Source: Tritrichomonas musculus (taxonomy: Eukaryota > Parabasalia > Tritrichomonadida > Tritrichomonadidae). From it: a stretch of DNA of 64,000 nucleotides. Of the stretch, positions 37,811-46,762 are shown piece after piece (the stretch's first letter is position 1; each line of letters starts with the position of its first letter). The stretch covers positions 806,001 to 870,000 of the forward strand of contig JAPFFF010000017.1 of assembly GCA_039105265.1 (NCBI GenBank), given 5' to 3'. The notes beneath the pieces were generated by a model. It had not been told where the DNA came from. It saw nothing but the letters and a program-made list of their open reading frames with translations, and searched no databases. A program made the position numbers and the translations under genes.

Positions 37811-38146
37811 ATGTCATTTGTACCACTCAAAGGCTTTACTAACGACTATGAGATATTGAATAGGTACCCCTTTACTATAAGACGTAAGAGTAATCATTTT
37901 ATATGCAAAGATGCAAAACATATTAAGGGGTATATACGTGTATGTCTAAATGGCGACTACTACTTGAAACATGTACTTATAGCAAGACAGTTCATACCTA
38001 ATGATGACCCACAACATAAAATAGAGGTAGACCATATCAATAGGAATAGGGCTGACTACCATCTAAGCAACTTAAGATGGATAACCCCAACTGATAGTAA
38101 CTATAACAGGGATATGCCCAAAATTATAAATGCGAGGGCAGATTAA
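37811..38146 (+). CDS. HNH homing-type endonuclease of element B
   Basis: This 111-residue protein begins MSFVPLKGFTNDYEILNRYP and shares FTIRR and the following residues with the endonuclease of element A. The HNH core reads YLKHVLIARQFIPNDD, then IEVDHINRNRADYHLSNLRW at about residues 73-92. It has no C-terminal Tyr-rich extension. It is probably a compact selfish endonuclease. Its stop overlaps the facing gene by 23 bases. Confidence 0.85.
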   Translation: MSFVPLKGFTNDYEILNRYPFTIRRKSNHFICKDAKHIKGYIRVCLNGDYYLKHVLIARQFIPNDDPQHKIEVDHINRNRADYHLSNLRWITPTDSNYNRDMPKIINARAD

Positions 38147-38375
38147 CTATATATAGTTCTAAGAACTCCAAAGCAAAGTGTTCAATTCGACCTAAAAAAT
38201 CAACATCATTATCTATCCTCATTATTTGAAGATGTTCAGGTTTGAAATACTGAGCTGATAATTCTTTTATAGTCTTCATCAATTTTTTTCTTCTAGTTTC
38301 ATCACTCTCTACACTATATTCATGGATGTTCGATAGAATTCTAACGAGGATATACATACGGTCTGATTGAGACAT
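38124..38375 (-). CDS. Small orphan protein of element B, divergent from the protease gene
   Basis: From the ATG at 38375 the product is 83 residues (MSQSDRMYILVRILSNIHEY...). It is helical, with a charged centre (DETRRKKLMKTIKELSAQYF) and an aromatic/hydrophobic tail. Only 6 bases (TTTATA) separate its ATG from the divergent ATG at 38382. No family is recognised. Confidence 0.5.
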   Translation of the reverse strand: MSQSDRMYILVRILSNIHEYSVESDETRRKKLMKTIKELSAQYFKPEHLQIMRIDNDVDFLGRIEHFALEFLELYIVNLPSHL

Positions 38376-38381
38376 TTTATA

Positions 38382-39938
38382 ATGATAAAAATGACAAGTG
38401 ATAAAGGCACACAAACTAAACCTAACAATAAAATACAACTACTACAATGTACTTTTAAATTTCGACCTAAACTAGTTGATAGAGATGTTGCAAGATTAAC
38501 AAGAGGTTTGGGTCAAACTATATGGAAGTTCTCTAATAATCAAATAAATCTACAAAAATTATATGAGACATATTTAAATACTAGTATAGCTTTTAAAGAC
38601 GTACTTGAATTTGCTAATAGACTCAAGAGAGAGAGACCAAAAGCAAAATTTACAGGTTGTGTTTTTGCAATTAAGAAAAATCAAGATGATAAAGATGAAC
38701 ATGGACATTACATAACAGTATTAAAGCCATATCAATATACTCTCCAGGAATCAACAACAGGTATATTAACAGAGATAAAATTACATTATGATATTATCAA
38801 CATAAGGATATCTCGAATGAAGACTGAGGAGGAAAAACAAGCAGCTAGAGAACTGAGAGAGCAGATGAAAGAAAGAACATTGAAAAGTGATAAGAAAGAA
38901 TATAAAACTAGAGGTATTCAAACAGATGATATACCAGAATTGGCTCCATTACCCAGACCTCCAACTTTAAATCGAAATGATTATCATCTTAACCTTAGGA
39001 AAATCGGTAGGAACCGACCCACAAATGTTGAGCCACCAACAAGGGACCAAAATCAAAACAGAATTCAACTTTTACTTCAAAGTAGTACAAATTTAGACGA
39101 GGATGATAGACCTAAGAAAAAATCAAAACAACCTAAGACAAAATCAAAACGACCTCGTTCACCTTCACCTCCACCTCCACCACCTCCTCCTCCTTCATCA
39201 CCACCTCCACAGTTTCCATCATCACATACCTCTCGAGGTACTAGTCCTCCTCCAAGAGAACCCCGTATGACACCACAGAAGACAGGAGAGTATACAGTAG
39301 ACCAAAGACGTCATAAAATTCATGATTGGAGGAGTTTAGTCAATGATGAAAATATAGAAGAAGATGTTATTGATGACTACTTGAAACTTCTATATAACAA
39401 AGGAAAGAGATTGAATAAACAACCTGGTCAAAATGAGGCAGAGTTTGATAAAAAGAAAATATTGGTTTTACCTACTGCATTTTATACCCTCCTTTCTAGA
39501 GCATATGAGACTAATGATATGGAAAAAATACATGAACTGATGAAAAGTCCTATCTCAGGTAAACAGTCATTTTCACATTTCGATAAAGTATTTGTCCCCA
39601 TTTGTTCAGATGGAGAACATTGGGTTTTATGTATTGTTCGATATTCAAAGAAAATAATCGAATGCTATGACTCTGAGAATAAGTCAATGGCACCAGAGGT
39701 AAAGACACTTAATAAGTGGATCAATATTTCAGGAACAGGTAAGTTAAAAGCAAAATATTATGATGTACCTAGTCAAAGGAATAACAAGGATTGTGGAGTG
39801 TTTCTAATGGAATCTTGTCGTACCTTTTTGCATGAAGGAAATGGTAAGTTTAAACAACGCAATATGCCAGATATTAGAAAGAGAATACTTCGAGAACTTC
39901 AAAACAATGAATTAGAAACAGATGTTGTATATAAATAA
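38382..39938 (+). CDS. Ulp1/adenain-type cysteine protease of element B, with long N-terminal extension
   Basis: The start is the ATG at 38382 or the in-frame one at 38391, giving about 516-519 residues. The N-terminal 160 residues look globular. Two LC8-like motifs follow or precede it: SDKGTQTK at the very N-terminus and TRGIQTDD near residue 180. A basic, Pro-rich disordered region (PRSPSPPPPPPPPP near 260) leads to the protease domain, about 310-510, with DGEHWVL near 410 (His), CYDSENKS near 427 (Asp) and SQRNNKDCGVF near 462-472 (Gln and Cys). This is the C48 catalytic order. The enzyme would mature capsid proteins. I found no counterpart in element A. Confidence 0.85.
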   Translation: MIKMTSDKGTQTKPNNKIQLLQCTFKFRPKLVDRDVARLTRGLGQTIWKFSNNQINLQKLYETYLNTSIAFKDVLEFANRLKRERPKAKFTGCVFAIKKNQDDKDEHGHYITVLKPYQYTLQESTTGILTEIKLHYDIINIRISRMKTEEEKQAARELREQMKERTLKSDKKEYKTRGIQTDDIPELAPLPRPPTLNRNDYHLNLRKIGRNRPTNVEPPTRDQNQNRIQLLLQSSTNLDEDDRPKKKSKQPKTKSKRPRSPSPPPPPPPPPSSPPPQFPSSHTSRGTSPPPREPRMTPQKTGEYTVDQRRHKIHDWRSLVNDENIEEDVIDDYLKLLYNKGKRLNKQPGQNEAEFDKKKILVLPTAFYTLLSRAYETNDMEKIHELMKSPISGKQSFSHFDKVFVPICSDGEHWVLCIVRYSKKIIECYDSENKSMAPEVKTLNKWINISGTGKLKAKYYDVPSQRNNKDCGVFLMESCRTFLHEGNGKFKQRNMPDIRKRILRELQNNELETDVVYK

Positions 39939-39959
39939 AGACTTTTTATTCAACTCGAA

Positions 39960-40961
39960 ATGGAATTACCACCAAGTGTTAAAACTCTTTATCCTAATCG
40001 AGATAATATAGTTAATGATGGTAATACACCTCTTCCAATCGAAACAGCCTACTTCCTTGAGGATGCTCAACATGATAAAGCTAAGTTTAATAGGTATTGG
40101 TTTAATTTCCCACCAGAATGGTCAACTGCAAACAAAGGGGAATCTATTGTTGGCGTTCGTTCAGCACATATCATTAAGAGACGACGCAAAATGGAAGTAG
40201 AGATTGAAATATATAAGATACATAAGAAAACATATGAGTTTGTCTGTGGTGGAACATGGAATGATGGAACACTAAAAGAAGACTATATAACTGGTACTAA
40301 TCATGAATATGGATTCTTCAAAGTCATTGATTGGGTGTCAATCGATGGAGATTTACGTGGATTTTTTGATGCAGTTAATCATGCATTCAAGTCATACATT
40401 AAAACTTCTTCATTAGACAAATTTGTTCAAAATGATGACAATATACAGGATAGAGATATACAAACAGATGGATATTATGATAAAAATGGTTTTCATGAAA
40501 TTATTTATACAGAAAGAAATAAAGCAGAGAATCATAAATACTACTATACTAACAGTAAGAATGAACAAGATTGGGAGTATACCGCACCATATATGAACTT
40601 TTTCAAACTTAAATCCTGGAATGATGATTTTGCAGATGTGTTTAATATAGGTAATGGCATATTTCAAAATAAACCAGAAAAATATCAAACATGGAGTAAG
40701 GAATTAATATTCGATAATATATGGGACAGACAATCATGCAAAATATATTCATCGATAGGTGAACAAGCATTACATAATTATATAGGAAATAGCGATGTTG
40801 AATATAGTCCTATTAAATACTTCAAGTTAAACTCAATGGACCAAAGGTTTTGGATAGACTTCTATAGTGATGTTCATTATTATTGTCCAACCAAACTACC
40901 TCCAAATGATTCATTTGTTATCGAAATGCAATTCCTTCAATATGATAAGATGTTTATTTAA
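39960..40961 (+). CDS. Candidate minor capsid (penton-like) protein of element B
   Basis: This 333-residue protein begins MELPPSVKTLYPNRDN. It is rich in aromatic residues and beta-strand patterns. The C-terminal part (YFKLNSMDQRFWIDFYSD, then LPPNDSFVIEMQFLQYDKM) ends with the strand pattern seen in single jelly-roll minor capsid proteins. DRDIQTDGYYD near residue 160 is a weaker LC8-like motif. It lies between protease and integrase genes. The gene at 53354-54061 is an alternative candidate for the penton. Confidence 0.45.
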   Translation: MELPPSVKTLYPNRDNIVNDGNTPLPIETAYFLEDAQHDKAKFNRYWFNFPPEWSTANKGESIVGVRSAHIIKRRRKMEVEIEIYKIHKKTYEFVCGGTWNDGTLKEDYITGTNHEYGFFKVIDWVSIDGDLRGFFDAVNHAFKSYIKTSSLDKFVQNDDNIQDRDIQTDGYYDKNGFHEIIYTERNKAENHKYYYTNSKNEQDWEYTAPYMNFFKLKSWNDDFADVFNIGNGIFQNKPEKYQTWSKELIFDNIWDRQSCKIYSSIGEQALHNYIGNSDVEYSPIKYFKLNSMDQRFWIDFYSDVHYYCPTKLPPNDSFVIEMQFLQYDKMFI

Positions 40962-40967
40962 AAATAA

Positions 40968-42086
40968 ATGAGTAAAGAAGAACCAACCCCATATGAAAAA
41001 TTATACAACAAAGCTAAATGGAGGACCTTGGACAAATACCTTAGCATGGCAAAACAAGAGAATCTGAATGAAGAGGAAGCAAAGAAATACTTTGATGAAA
41101 GAGTAGTACATGATAAGAGAGTACCAAAAGCACAATATATACCTATCGTATCGAAACACCCTGATGGTTATCAAATGGATACCTTCATTAACAATAAAGA
41201 GGCAGGTGGGTTGAATTATCTAATGTTCATCAATATCAACACTCGAAAAGCATATGCATATCCTATGAATGGTAAAGGAGCAAGGGAAGTATTGGCAGCA
41301 CTTCATAAATTTGTTAATGATGTACCTCATGTATATTCAATAACAAGTGATGAGGATGCTGCATATTTATCATCAACTGTATTAGACTTCATGAGAGAGA
41401 AGAACATAAAATACCGAACAACAACTGAGAATAACCATAATGTACTTGGCATTATTAATAGATTTATGAGAACTATAAGAGATGCTATTGGTGAAAATAG
41501 GTTTATTCAACCAAAGGAGATGCATGATTTGGTAAACATATATAATAACTCTCCTCATAGGTCTTTAGATAATAAAGCACCTAATGATATTACTCCAGAG
41601 GATGAAATAAAGTACATCCAAAAGAATGCACGCATTAACCCATATCATTTTAATCCAGGTGAGAAGGTCAGGTTAGTACTCGAAAAAGAACCATTTGGTA
41701 AAAGAAGAAGTAATTTGTCTAATGAGTCTTATATAGTTGACTCACAAAAAGGTAACCAGTTTGTGGTCAAGTCCAAAGATGGTTCAACAAGTTCATTCCC
41801 TGGATATAGGTTGTTAAGGACAAGAGACAAAAGGATTAAAGTAGCTGAAAGACTAAATGAAGGTAAAGAAGGTATTATTGAAAAAATATATAACTTTGAT
41901 GAAGATACTGGTAAGTATGATTTAAAATGGGAAGGAGTCGAAGGTGATGATGCCTTTGCTAGACAAACTATTAGAGATGTAAGGAGAGGTAATCCATTAG
42001 TACTTGGTACAGCAGAAAGACAATATTGGTTGGAACAAAAGAAGAAAGGAGAACCAATACCAGATAAAATTATGAAATACATTTAA
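40968..42086 (+). CDS. int: Retroviral-type integrase of element B, with chromodomain
   Basis: This 372-residue protein begins 6 bases after the previous stop. The core has YQMDTFINN near residue 69 (Asp), YSITSDEDAAYLS near 125 (Asp), then ENNHNVLGIINRFMRTIRD with the third-position helix and YNNSPHRSLDN near 190. An SH3-like tail follows (FNPGEKVRLVLEKEPFGKRR, then SNESYIVDSQKG). At about 295-345 IIEKIYNFDEDTGKYDLKWE has the pattern of a chromodomain, which would steer integration by binding modified histones. Polinton integrases in trichomonads and animals are known to carry such modules. Confidence 0.9.
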   Translation: MSKEEPTPYEKLYNKAKWRTLDKYLSMAKQENLNEEEAKKYFDERVVHDKRVPKAQYIPIVSKHPDGYQMDTFINNKEAGGLNYLMFININTRKAYAYPMNGKGAREVLAALHKFVNDVPHVYSITSDEDAAYLSSTVLDFMREKNIKYRTTTENNHNVLGIINRFMRTIRDAIGENRFIQPKEMHDLVNIYNNSPHRSLDNKAPNDITPEDEIKYIQKNARINPYHFNPGEKVRLVLEKEPFGKRRSNLSNESYIVDSQKGNQFVVKSKDGSTSSFPGYRLLRTRDKRIKVAERLNEGKEGIIEKIYNFDEDTGKYDLKWEGVEGDDAFARQTIRDVRRGNPLVLGTAERQYWLEQKKKGEPIPDKIMKYI

Positions 42087-42096
42087 AAATTTGTAA

Positions 42097-42963
42097 ATGG
42101 ATGAACCCCCAAGTGCAGAACTAATAAATAAAGTAGAAACATTGATTAAAGAAACCTTACGGAAGAACATGAAAGAAATAGATGGAGCATTAATTAAACC
42201 ATTATCACCTGATTATCCTTTTAGCACAAACGGTATATACTTTTTAATTGGTAAACCAGGTGCTGGTAAAAGTTTTTGGATATGGAGACATATTATGATA
42301 ACAGAGAGGTTGTTTAAACATCCATACTACCAAAAGATAATATTTTGCTCAAGCTCTGGTAAAATGGATAAAACAGCTGAAACACTTAATAAACAGATAC
42401 AATCAAGAATCGATTATGTAAAGGAAAGAGAATTAATGAGTTATCTAAAACGACATCTTCGAAGAAAGATAAAGTATTATGCCATTGTCAAATATGTACT
42501 ATCTCGAATGAAAGAGACCAATGACGAAATGAGGAGGCTCATTGAGAAGCATCATTTAAATGAGCTCAATGATAAAATAATATATATAGCAAATAAGCTC
42601 GTCAAGTATGAAACATCATCATATCCATATAATACATTATTGATACTAGATGATTGTGCAGGTAGTGATTTATTAAAGAATGGTAATAGTGAATTTATCA
42701 AGTTGTTAACCAAAACAAGACACTATAATTTAACATGTATCATGGCAATACAAACAATTCGATTTGTTCATATGAATGCTAAAAGGTTAGCAACAGATAT
42801 CATATGTTATACAGGATATAGTGAGGAAGATTTTACGAGCTTGTTGCAACAAACAAATAACTCATTAAATACTAAACAGACAGTAGCTGAGTACCTACAA
42901 CATAAAGAACCACATGAAAAATTCGTAATGAATATTTCTGCTAATAAGTACTATTTTGAATAA
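42097..42963 (+). CDS. Packaging ATPase (A32/FtsK type) of element B
   Basis: This 288-residue protein has GIYFLIGKPGAGKSFWIW at about residues 47-64 as Walker A, QKIIFCSSSG as the next strand, and TLLILDDCAGSDLL near 181 as Walker B with two Asp. LTCIMAIQTIRFVH and TDIICYTGYS are the later core strands. An inserted helical region (about 105-165) is rich in Arg and Lys. It would power DNA packaging. It lies in a tight run with integrase and pVI-like genes. Confidence 0.9.
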   Translation: MDEPPSAELINKVETLIKETLRKNMKEIDGALIKPLSPDYPFSTNGIYFLIGKPGAGKSFWIWRHIMITERLFKHPYYQKIIFCSSSGKMDKTAETLNKQIQSRIDYVKERELMSYLKRHLRRKIKYYAIVKYVLSRMKETNDEMRRLIEKHHLNELNDKIIYIANKLVKYETSSYPYNTLLILDDCAGSDLLKNGNSEFIKLLTKTRHYNLTCIMAIQTIRFVHMNAKRLATDIICYTGYSEEDFTSLLQQTNNSLNTKQTVAEYLQHKEPHEKFVMNISANKYYFE

Positions 42964-42981
42964 TTTTTTATTATTTTTTAA

Positions 42982-43437
42982 ATGGGAATTCAACGTCATT
43001 CAGAAGAAGATTATTGGAAGCCAAATTATGCTAAACAAAAAGAATTTTCTCCATGGCAAACGATAATAAAAGGAGGAGTAGGTTTAGGTGGTAAATTATT
43101 AATGGGAGCTGCAGATAGTTTTACTGGAGGTCTTGCAAGTAAATTATTGGATGCTTCAGCAGGTGGATTAACCAAGCATGCTGGTGTTATTGGTTCAGTT
43201 GCGAGAGGTCTTGGTGAAAGCTTCTTGAGCGATAAAACAAGAAATAGATTAGCAAACATAGCTGACACAGCATTAAAATATGTCCCAGAAGGAAATGTGA
43301 AAACTGCCTTGTCATCAATTAATAAATCTGCAAAAGGCGATTCAGTTGGTGCACCTCTTGAAAAGCCAACATTTTCATCTAATTCATTAAAAGAGAGTGA
43401 ATTTACTACAAACAATCATGCGAGAACTTACATCTGA
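42982..43437 (+). CDS. pVI-like minor capsid protein of element B
   Basis: This 151-residue protein has a Gly/Ala-rich amphipathic centre (IIKGGVGLGGKLLMGAAD, then GLASKLLDASAGGLTKHA and VIGSVARGLGESFL). That composition and its place before the capsid gene match Polinton pVI-like proteins. It is larger than, but placed like, the 84-residue protein of element A. Confidence 0.6.
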   Translation: MGIQRHSEEDYWKPNYAKQKEFSPWQTIIKGGVGLGGKLLMGAADSFTGGLASKLLDASAGGLTKHAGVIGSVARGLGESFLSDKTRNRLANIADTALKYVPEGNVKTALSSINKSAKGDSVGAPLEKPTFSSNSLKESEFTTNNHARTYI

Positions 43438-43486
43438 TGAAAACTCAATAAAACTCAATTTATGGACTTTTTTTGTTTATTTTTAA

Positions 43487-44023
43487 ATGTCAAAACATCT
43501 AACAGGTTCTAAGAGACTTGCGGTTATTCATAAATGGTTGAATGGAAGGGATGACCCAGATTGGGAAGTTTTGCCAACAAAGAAGAAAGACAAGTATATA
43601 GTAAAACCCCGAAAAACTCCAATTCGTCAAGATTCTCAAGAAAACTCAGAAAGTGAAAATATCGAAGAAACTCAAGAAAACTCAAATAGTGATGATTTTG
43701 AAGAAACTCCCAGAAAGTCATTAAGTTCGAAAGCTGCACGAAAACCTCCAAAACCACGAAAACCTCAACAAACATATGACCCTACTGTGAATGAAGAAAT
43801 ACTCAAACAATTAAAATCACTAGGTGAAGAAATGAAGATAAGTCGAGAAAAGAAAGAACAGAGACGAATGATAAAAGAGGTTGTTGATAAAAGAATGAGT
43901 CAACCAAGACAACAATATGTTCCTGAAGAACCACCACAACAATATGAAGAACCACCACAACAATATATACCTCCTCAACGAATAATGGGTAGGAGAAATC
44001 GCATCTTTGAAGATATGATGTAA
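43487..44023 (+). CDS. Disordered basic protein of element B (possible core protein)
   Basis: This 178-residue protein has a short globular start (MSKHLTGSKRLAVIHKWL), then a Ser/Glu/Asn-rich acidic stretch, a basic Pro-rich stretch (ARKPPKPRKPQQT), a helical segment (EEILKQLKSLGEEMKISREK), and a Pro/Gln/Tyr-rich tail with the repeat EEPPQQY. It lies directly before the capsid gene. It may be a DNA-binding core or scaffold protein; there is no family match that I can name. Confidence 0.55.
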   Translation: MSKHLTGSKRLAVIHKWLNGRDDPDWEVLPTKKKDKYIVKPRKTPIRQDSQENSESENIEETQENSNSDDFEETPRKSLSSKAARKPPKPRKPQQTYDPTVNEEILKQLKSLGEEMKISREKKEQRRMIKEVVDKRMSQPRQQYVPEEPPQQYEEPPQQYIPPQRIMGRRNRIFEDMM

Positions 44024-44041
44024 ATTTTTTTCATCTAAAAA

Positions 44042-45724
44042 ATGCTCAACAAGGAACAATATATGAGAACCTCAGCTGAGGTTTGTACCCAAATTGCATC
44101 CTATTTTGATGTTGTCGATAATTGCATTTCACTTAGTGATACAAATAAAGCATACTCATTAAATCCACAAACTTCGTATTCACCATCACCACCAATTAAG
44201 AGTGGTTCATATACAACATGTATTATCTCTCCTAATACACATAATACAGCAGATATATATAATGGCTTTATTCGAGCAGATATGAAAGTGATGATAAAAA
44301 TAGACAAGCCAATTCTAAGTGATTTAGAAAATGTCAGTGGTTATAATTTTGGTAAGGTATGGTTTGGTTTTAAGGATGCTCGAGATGCTGTTGAGAAGTA
44401 TGAAATTGTAGCTAATGGTATGACGCTTTATACCCAGAACTTTGGATGTGAAGAATCCTTTTTAACTGCATGTTGTGCAAATGAAGTTACTAAAAGAGCT
44501 GATATATATAGTAAAGCAAGACATAAGGATATTTGGAATGATACTCATGGAAGGAGATGTGGTTTTGTTGCAAATCTTAACAAAGATGTGACTTCTGTCA
44601 CTGAAACAATTAGATTAAAGATTGATTTACGACGATTCCTACCATTATCTAATATCAAGTACTTGCCAGCATTTGCAGGTAAAATCGAATTACGTCTATA
44701 CTTTTCAACAGCTGGTATGGTATATTGTCCAGTTGGTTTTGAAAAGAGCTTGGTTGCTAATCCACATATAATGAAAGACTTCAATGTTGATGAAATTACC
44801 AATGAATTTCGACCTATTGGAGAACCAATATGGATGTGGACAAGTACCGAAAAAATAGCAATGGATAAGATTAATGACCCCAACAATCTTCCACCTGTTG
44901 GTGAAAATCATGGAGGGGCATATGAAATTACAGGAGCTGACAAGACTAAGGAAAGAGTTGACCGAACAATTTACAGTGATTGGAGAACTTGGAGTGTTGT
45001 TGATTATTCCATTGAAGAATGCGCGAGTATTATACCTTGTTTTGGTATTCATGAATCTGTATATACAGCACTTGTTCAAAGATATGCTAACCCTCAACAT
45101 CCACTTACATTCCCAACACAGATTATGTCATTTTACACTTGTACAAGACCTCTTAATAATGAACAAGATAAAGCAACTATTACTATTACACCTAATTTTG
45201 TAGATAGTATGTTTTGCTTATTCCCACTCAAGCATACGCATAAGACATACTTCAAGAATCCTATGTTTGAAGCATTTCATATGAATTGTGGTAATTACAA
45301 CAATATTCCTGCTAAAGCATTTGGTACTAATGGTAAGTATCCAGAGTTCCTCGAATATTGCCAGAATGCAATGAACATGAATGGAGAGCAAAATGGATTT
45401 AACAAAGAGGTTATAGCAAGTCTAGCTAATGAGTATCAATATAATGAAAATACAACAGGTTATTATCCAAATGATAGGTCCTCATTCTTCATAGGTCTTC
45501 CAACTGAAACGGATGGAACATATCAACAAGGTCTTTCAAGTCTTGCACCTATTAACTTCGAACTGATATGTAGTCAAAAGGCAGATAATCCATTTAGAAA
45601 GGAAGTTGATACGCCTCCATTATTATGCTTATTAACAGATATATCAATTAGTATTTTGATTAGACCAAATGGTATGCCACCATCAGTACGTATTGGTCCT
45701 TATGATTTAACAACCCCTGAATAA
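44042..45724 (+). CDS. mcp: Major capsid protein (double jelly-roll) of element B
   Basis: This 560-residue protein aligns in pattern with the capsid protein of element A: IYNGFIRADMKVMIKIDK, then KVWFGFKDARDAVEKYEI, NGMTLYTQNFGCEESFL, RLKIDLRRFLPLSNIKYLPAF and IELRLYFSTAGMVYC. The second half has HPLTFPTQIMSFYTCTRP and ISILIRPNGMPPSV. Length and strand order fit the Polinton major capsid family. It lacks the Pro/Glu linker and extra segment present in element A's protein. Flanking genes are both likely virion parts. Confidence 0.82.
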   Translation: MLNKEQYMRTSAEVCTQIASYFDVVDNCISLSDTNKAYSLNPQTSYSPSPPIKSGSYTTCIISPNTHNTADIYNGFIRADMKVMIKIDKPILSDLENVSGYNFGKVWFGFKDARDAVEKYEIVANGMTLYTQNFGCEESFLTACCANEVTKRADIYSKARHKDIWNDTHGRRCGFVANLNKDVTSVTETIRLKIDLRRFLPLSNIKYLPAFAGKIELRLYFSTAGMVYCPVGFEKSLVANPHIMKDFNVDEITNEFRPIGEPIWMWTSTEKIAMDKINDPNNLPPVGENHGGAYEITGADKTKERVDRTIYSDWRTWSVVDYSIEECASIIPCFGIHESVYTALVQRYANPQHPLTFPTQIMSFYTCTRPLNNEQDKATITITPNFVDSMFCLFPLKHTHKTYFKNPMFEAFHMNCGNYNNIPAKAFGTNGKYPEFLEYCQNAMNMNGEQNGFNKEVIASLANEYQYNENTTGYYPNDRSSFFIGLPTETDGTYQQGLSSLAPINFELICSQKADNPFRKEVDTPPLLCLLTDISISILIRPNGMPPSVRIGPYDLTTPE

Positions 45725-45755
45725 ACATAAAGAAGGATATTTTATTTTTTTGTAA

Positions 45756-46190
45756 ATGTCGAATGATTATAGAAGCCCACATGCTGAGATTGTTGGAAGA
45801 GAAGGTATGATGTTTAATGAAGCTACCATGAAAAATAAAGACATAGAATTCCAACATTTTGGTGTATTCAGCAATACTAATACATATTCAGTCACATTCA
45901 ATCCTTTTATTAATCGACCACCTACTCAGATTATCGAACATGATGAGCCTGTTAGATTCCCAGATACTCGAGAACATATAACGAAACCTCTACATGAACC
46001 TCCTGTTAGCATAACTGATGGTGGATTTTATAGACATATTGGTCAACATGATAAACCAGTACCTCTACTACCAAAATATCTTAAGAAGCCTGAACCACCT
46101 GCTATGCAAGGTAGAGCAAGAGAATATAATAAACAAGATATTAGATATGGACCTACACAACATGTTATTACTCAAAACAATATCTATTAA
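45756..46190 (+). CDS. Orphan protein directly downstream of capsid gene of element B
   Basis: This 144-residue protein is rich in His, Pro and aromatic residues (FNPFINRPPTQIIEHDEP, then PVSITDGGFYRHIGQHDKP). It has little predicted helix and could be an extended cement-like protein lying on capsid or DNA. TTATTTTTTTGTAA lies just upstream of the ATG. No family is recognised. Confidence 0.55.
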   Translation: MSNDYRSPHAEIVGREGMMFNEATMKNKDIEFQHFGVFSNTNTYSVTFNPFINRPPTQIIEHDEPVRFPDTREHITKPLHEPPVSITDGGFYRHIGQHDKPVPLLPKYLKKPEPPAMQGRAREYNKQDIRYGPTQHVITQNNIY

Positions 46191-46210
46191 AAGTTTTTTT
46201 TCAAACTTAA

Positions 46211-46735
46211 ATGATTAAGAAGAGAAGTACAACTAATGGAGTTCAAGCAAATGTATCTTTAGAACCATCAGCAGCTGCATCATCTACATCAAACATCAAC
46301 AACAACATTATTATTAATAAGAGAGATGATGGCAAGGAAGACATTGTTATTACAAGAGACATTGGAGTGCAAACTGAACCTGTTGAAGTTGAACCAGATG
46401 TAAGGAATGTTATACTTGAAGCATATGCACAAATACTACTTAATCAAGACAAAGCACTACTAGCTAATATTATATCAAAGAAATGTATCATAGTACCTAT
46501 TGAATCTCTTTGCAACATCATCAAAGCAATACTACATGTAAATGAAGTTGAAGTACAACTTAATGAAGATGTTGGATGTTGTGCAGCAAAGAGTAGTCCA
46601 ATACAAAAAATTGATGCTATAAAAATCATTAAAGATAATGGAGAAGTAGTTATTGATTTGAAACAAGTATATAATAAAGAATATAATGAACTTGTTAATA
46701 ATTATCATGTATGTTTAAAATATTGTATAGTATAA
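46211..46735 (+). CDS. Conserved Polinton orphan family protein, copy in element B
   Basis: This 174-residue protein has a disordered Ser/Asn-rich N-terminus ending in RDIGVQTEPVEVEPD, an LC8-like motif. A folded domain of about 115 residues follows (VRNVILEAYAQILLNQDKA ... YHVCLKYCIV) that matches the family member at 35048-35587 of element A, including the (E)DVGCC motif against EEGCTGC, a VVIDLK strand, and a C-terminal Cys-Ile. The family is unknown to me. Conservation in two otherwise divergent elements indicates selection. Confidence 0.65.
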   Translation: MIKKRSTTNGVQANVSLEPSAAASSTSNINNNIIINKRDDGKEDIVITRDIGVQTEPVEVEPDVRNVILEAYAQILLNQDKALLANIISKKCIIVPIESLCNIIKAILHVNEVEVQLNEDVGCCAAKSSPIQKIDAIKIIKDNGEVVIDLKQVYNKEYNELVNNYHVCLKYCIV

Positions 46736-46762
46736 AAAATTAGAAGTAGTTATTTTTTACTC

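Noticed and set aside
29874-42086. Integrase genes as evidence for LTR retrotransposons
   Set aside because: No reverse transcriptase, protease-RT fusion or long terminal direct repeats are present. The integrases lie beside polymerase B, capsid and packaging ATPase genes, as in Polintons.
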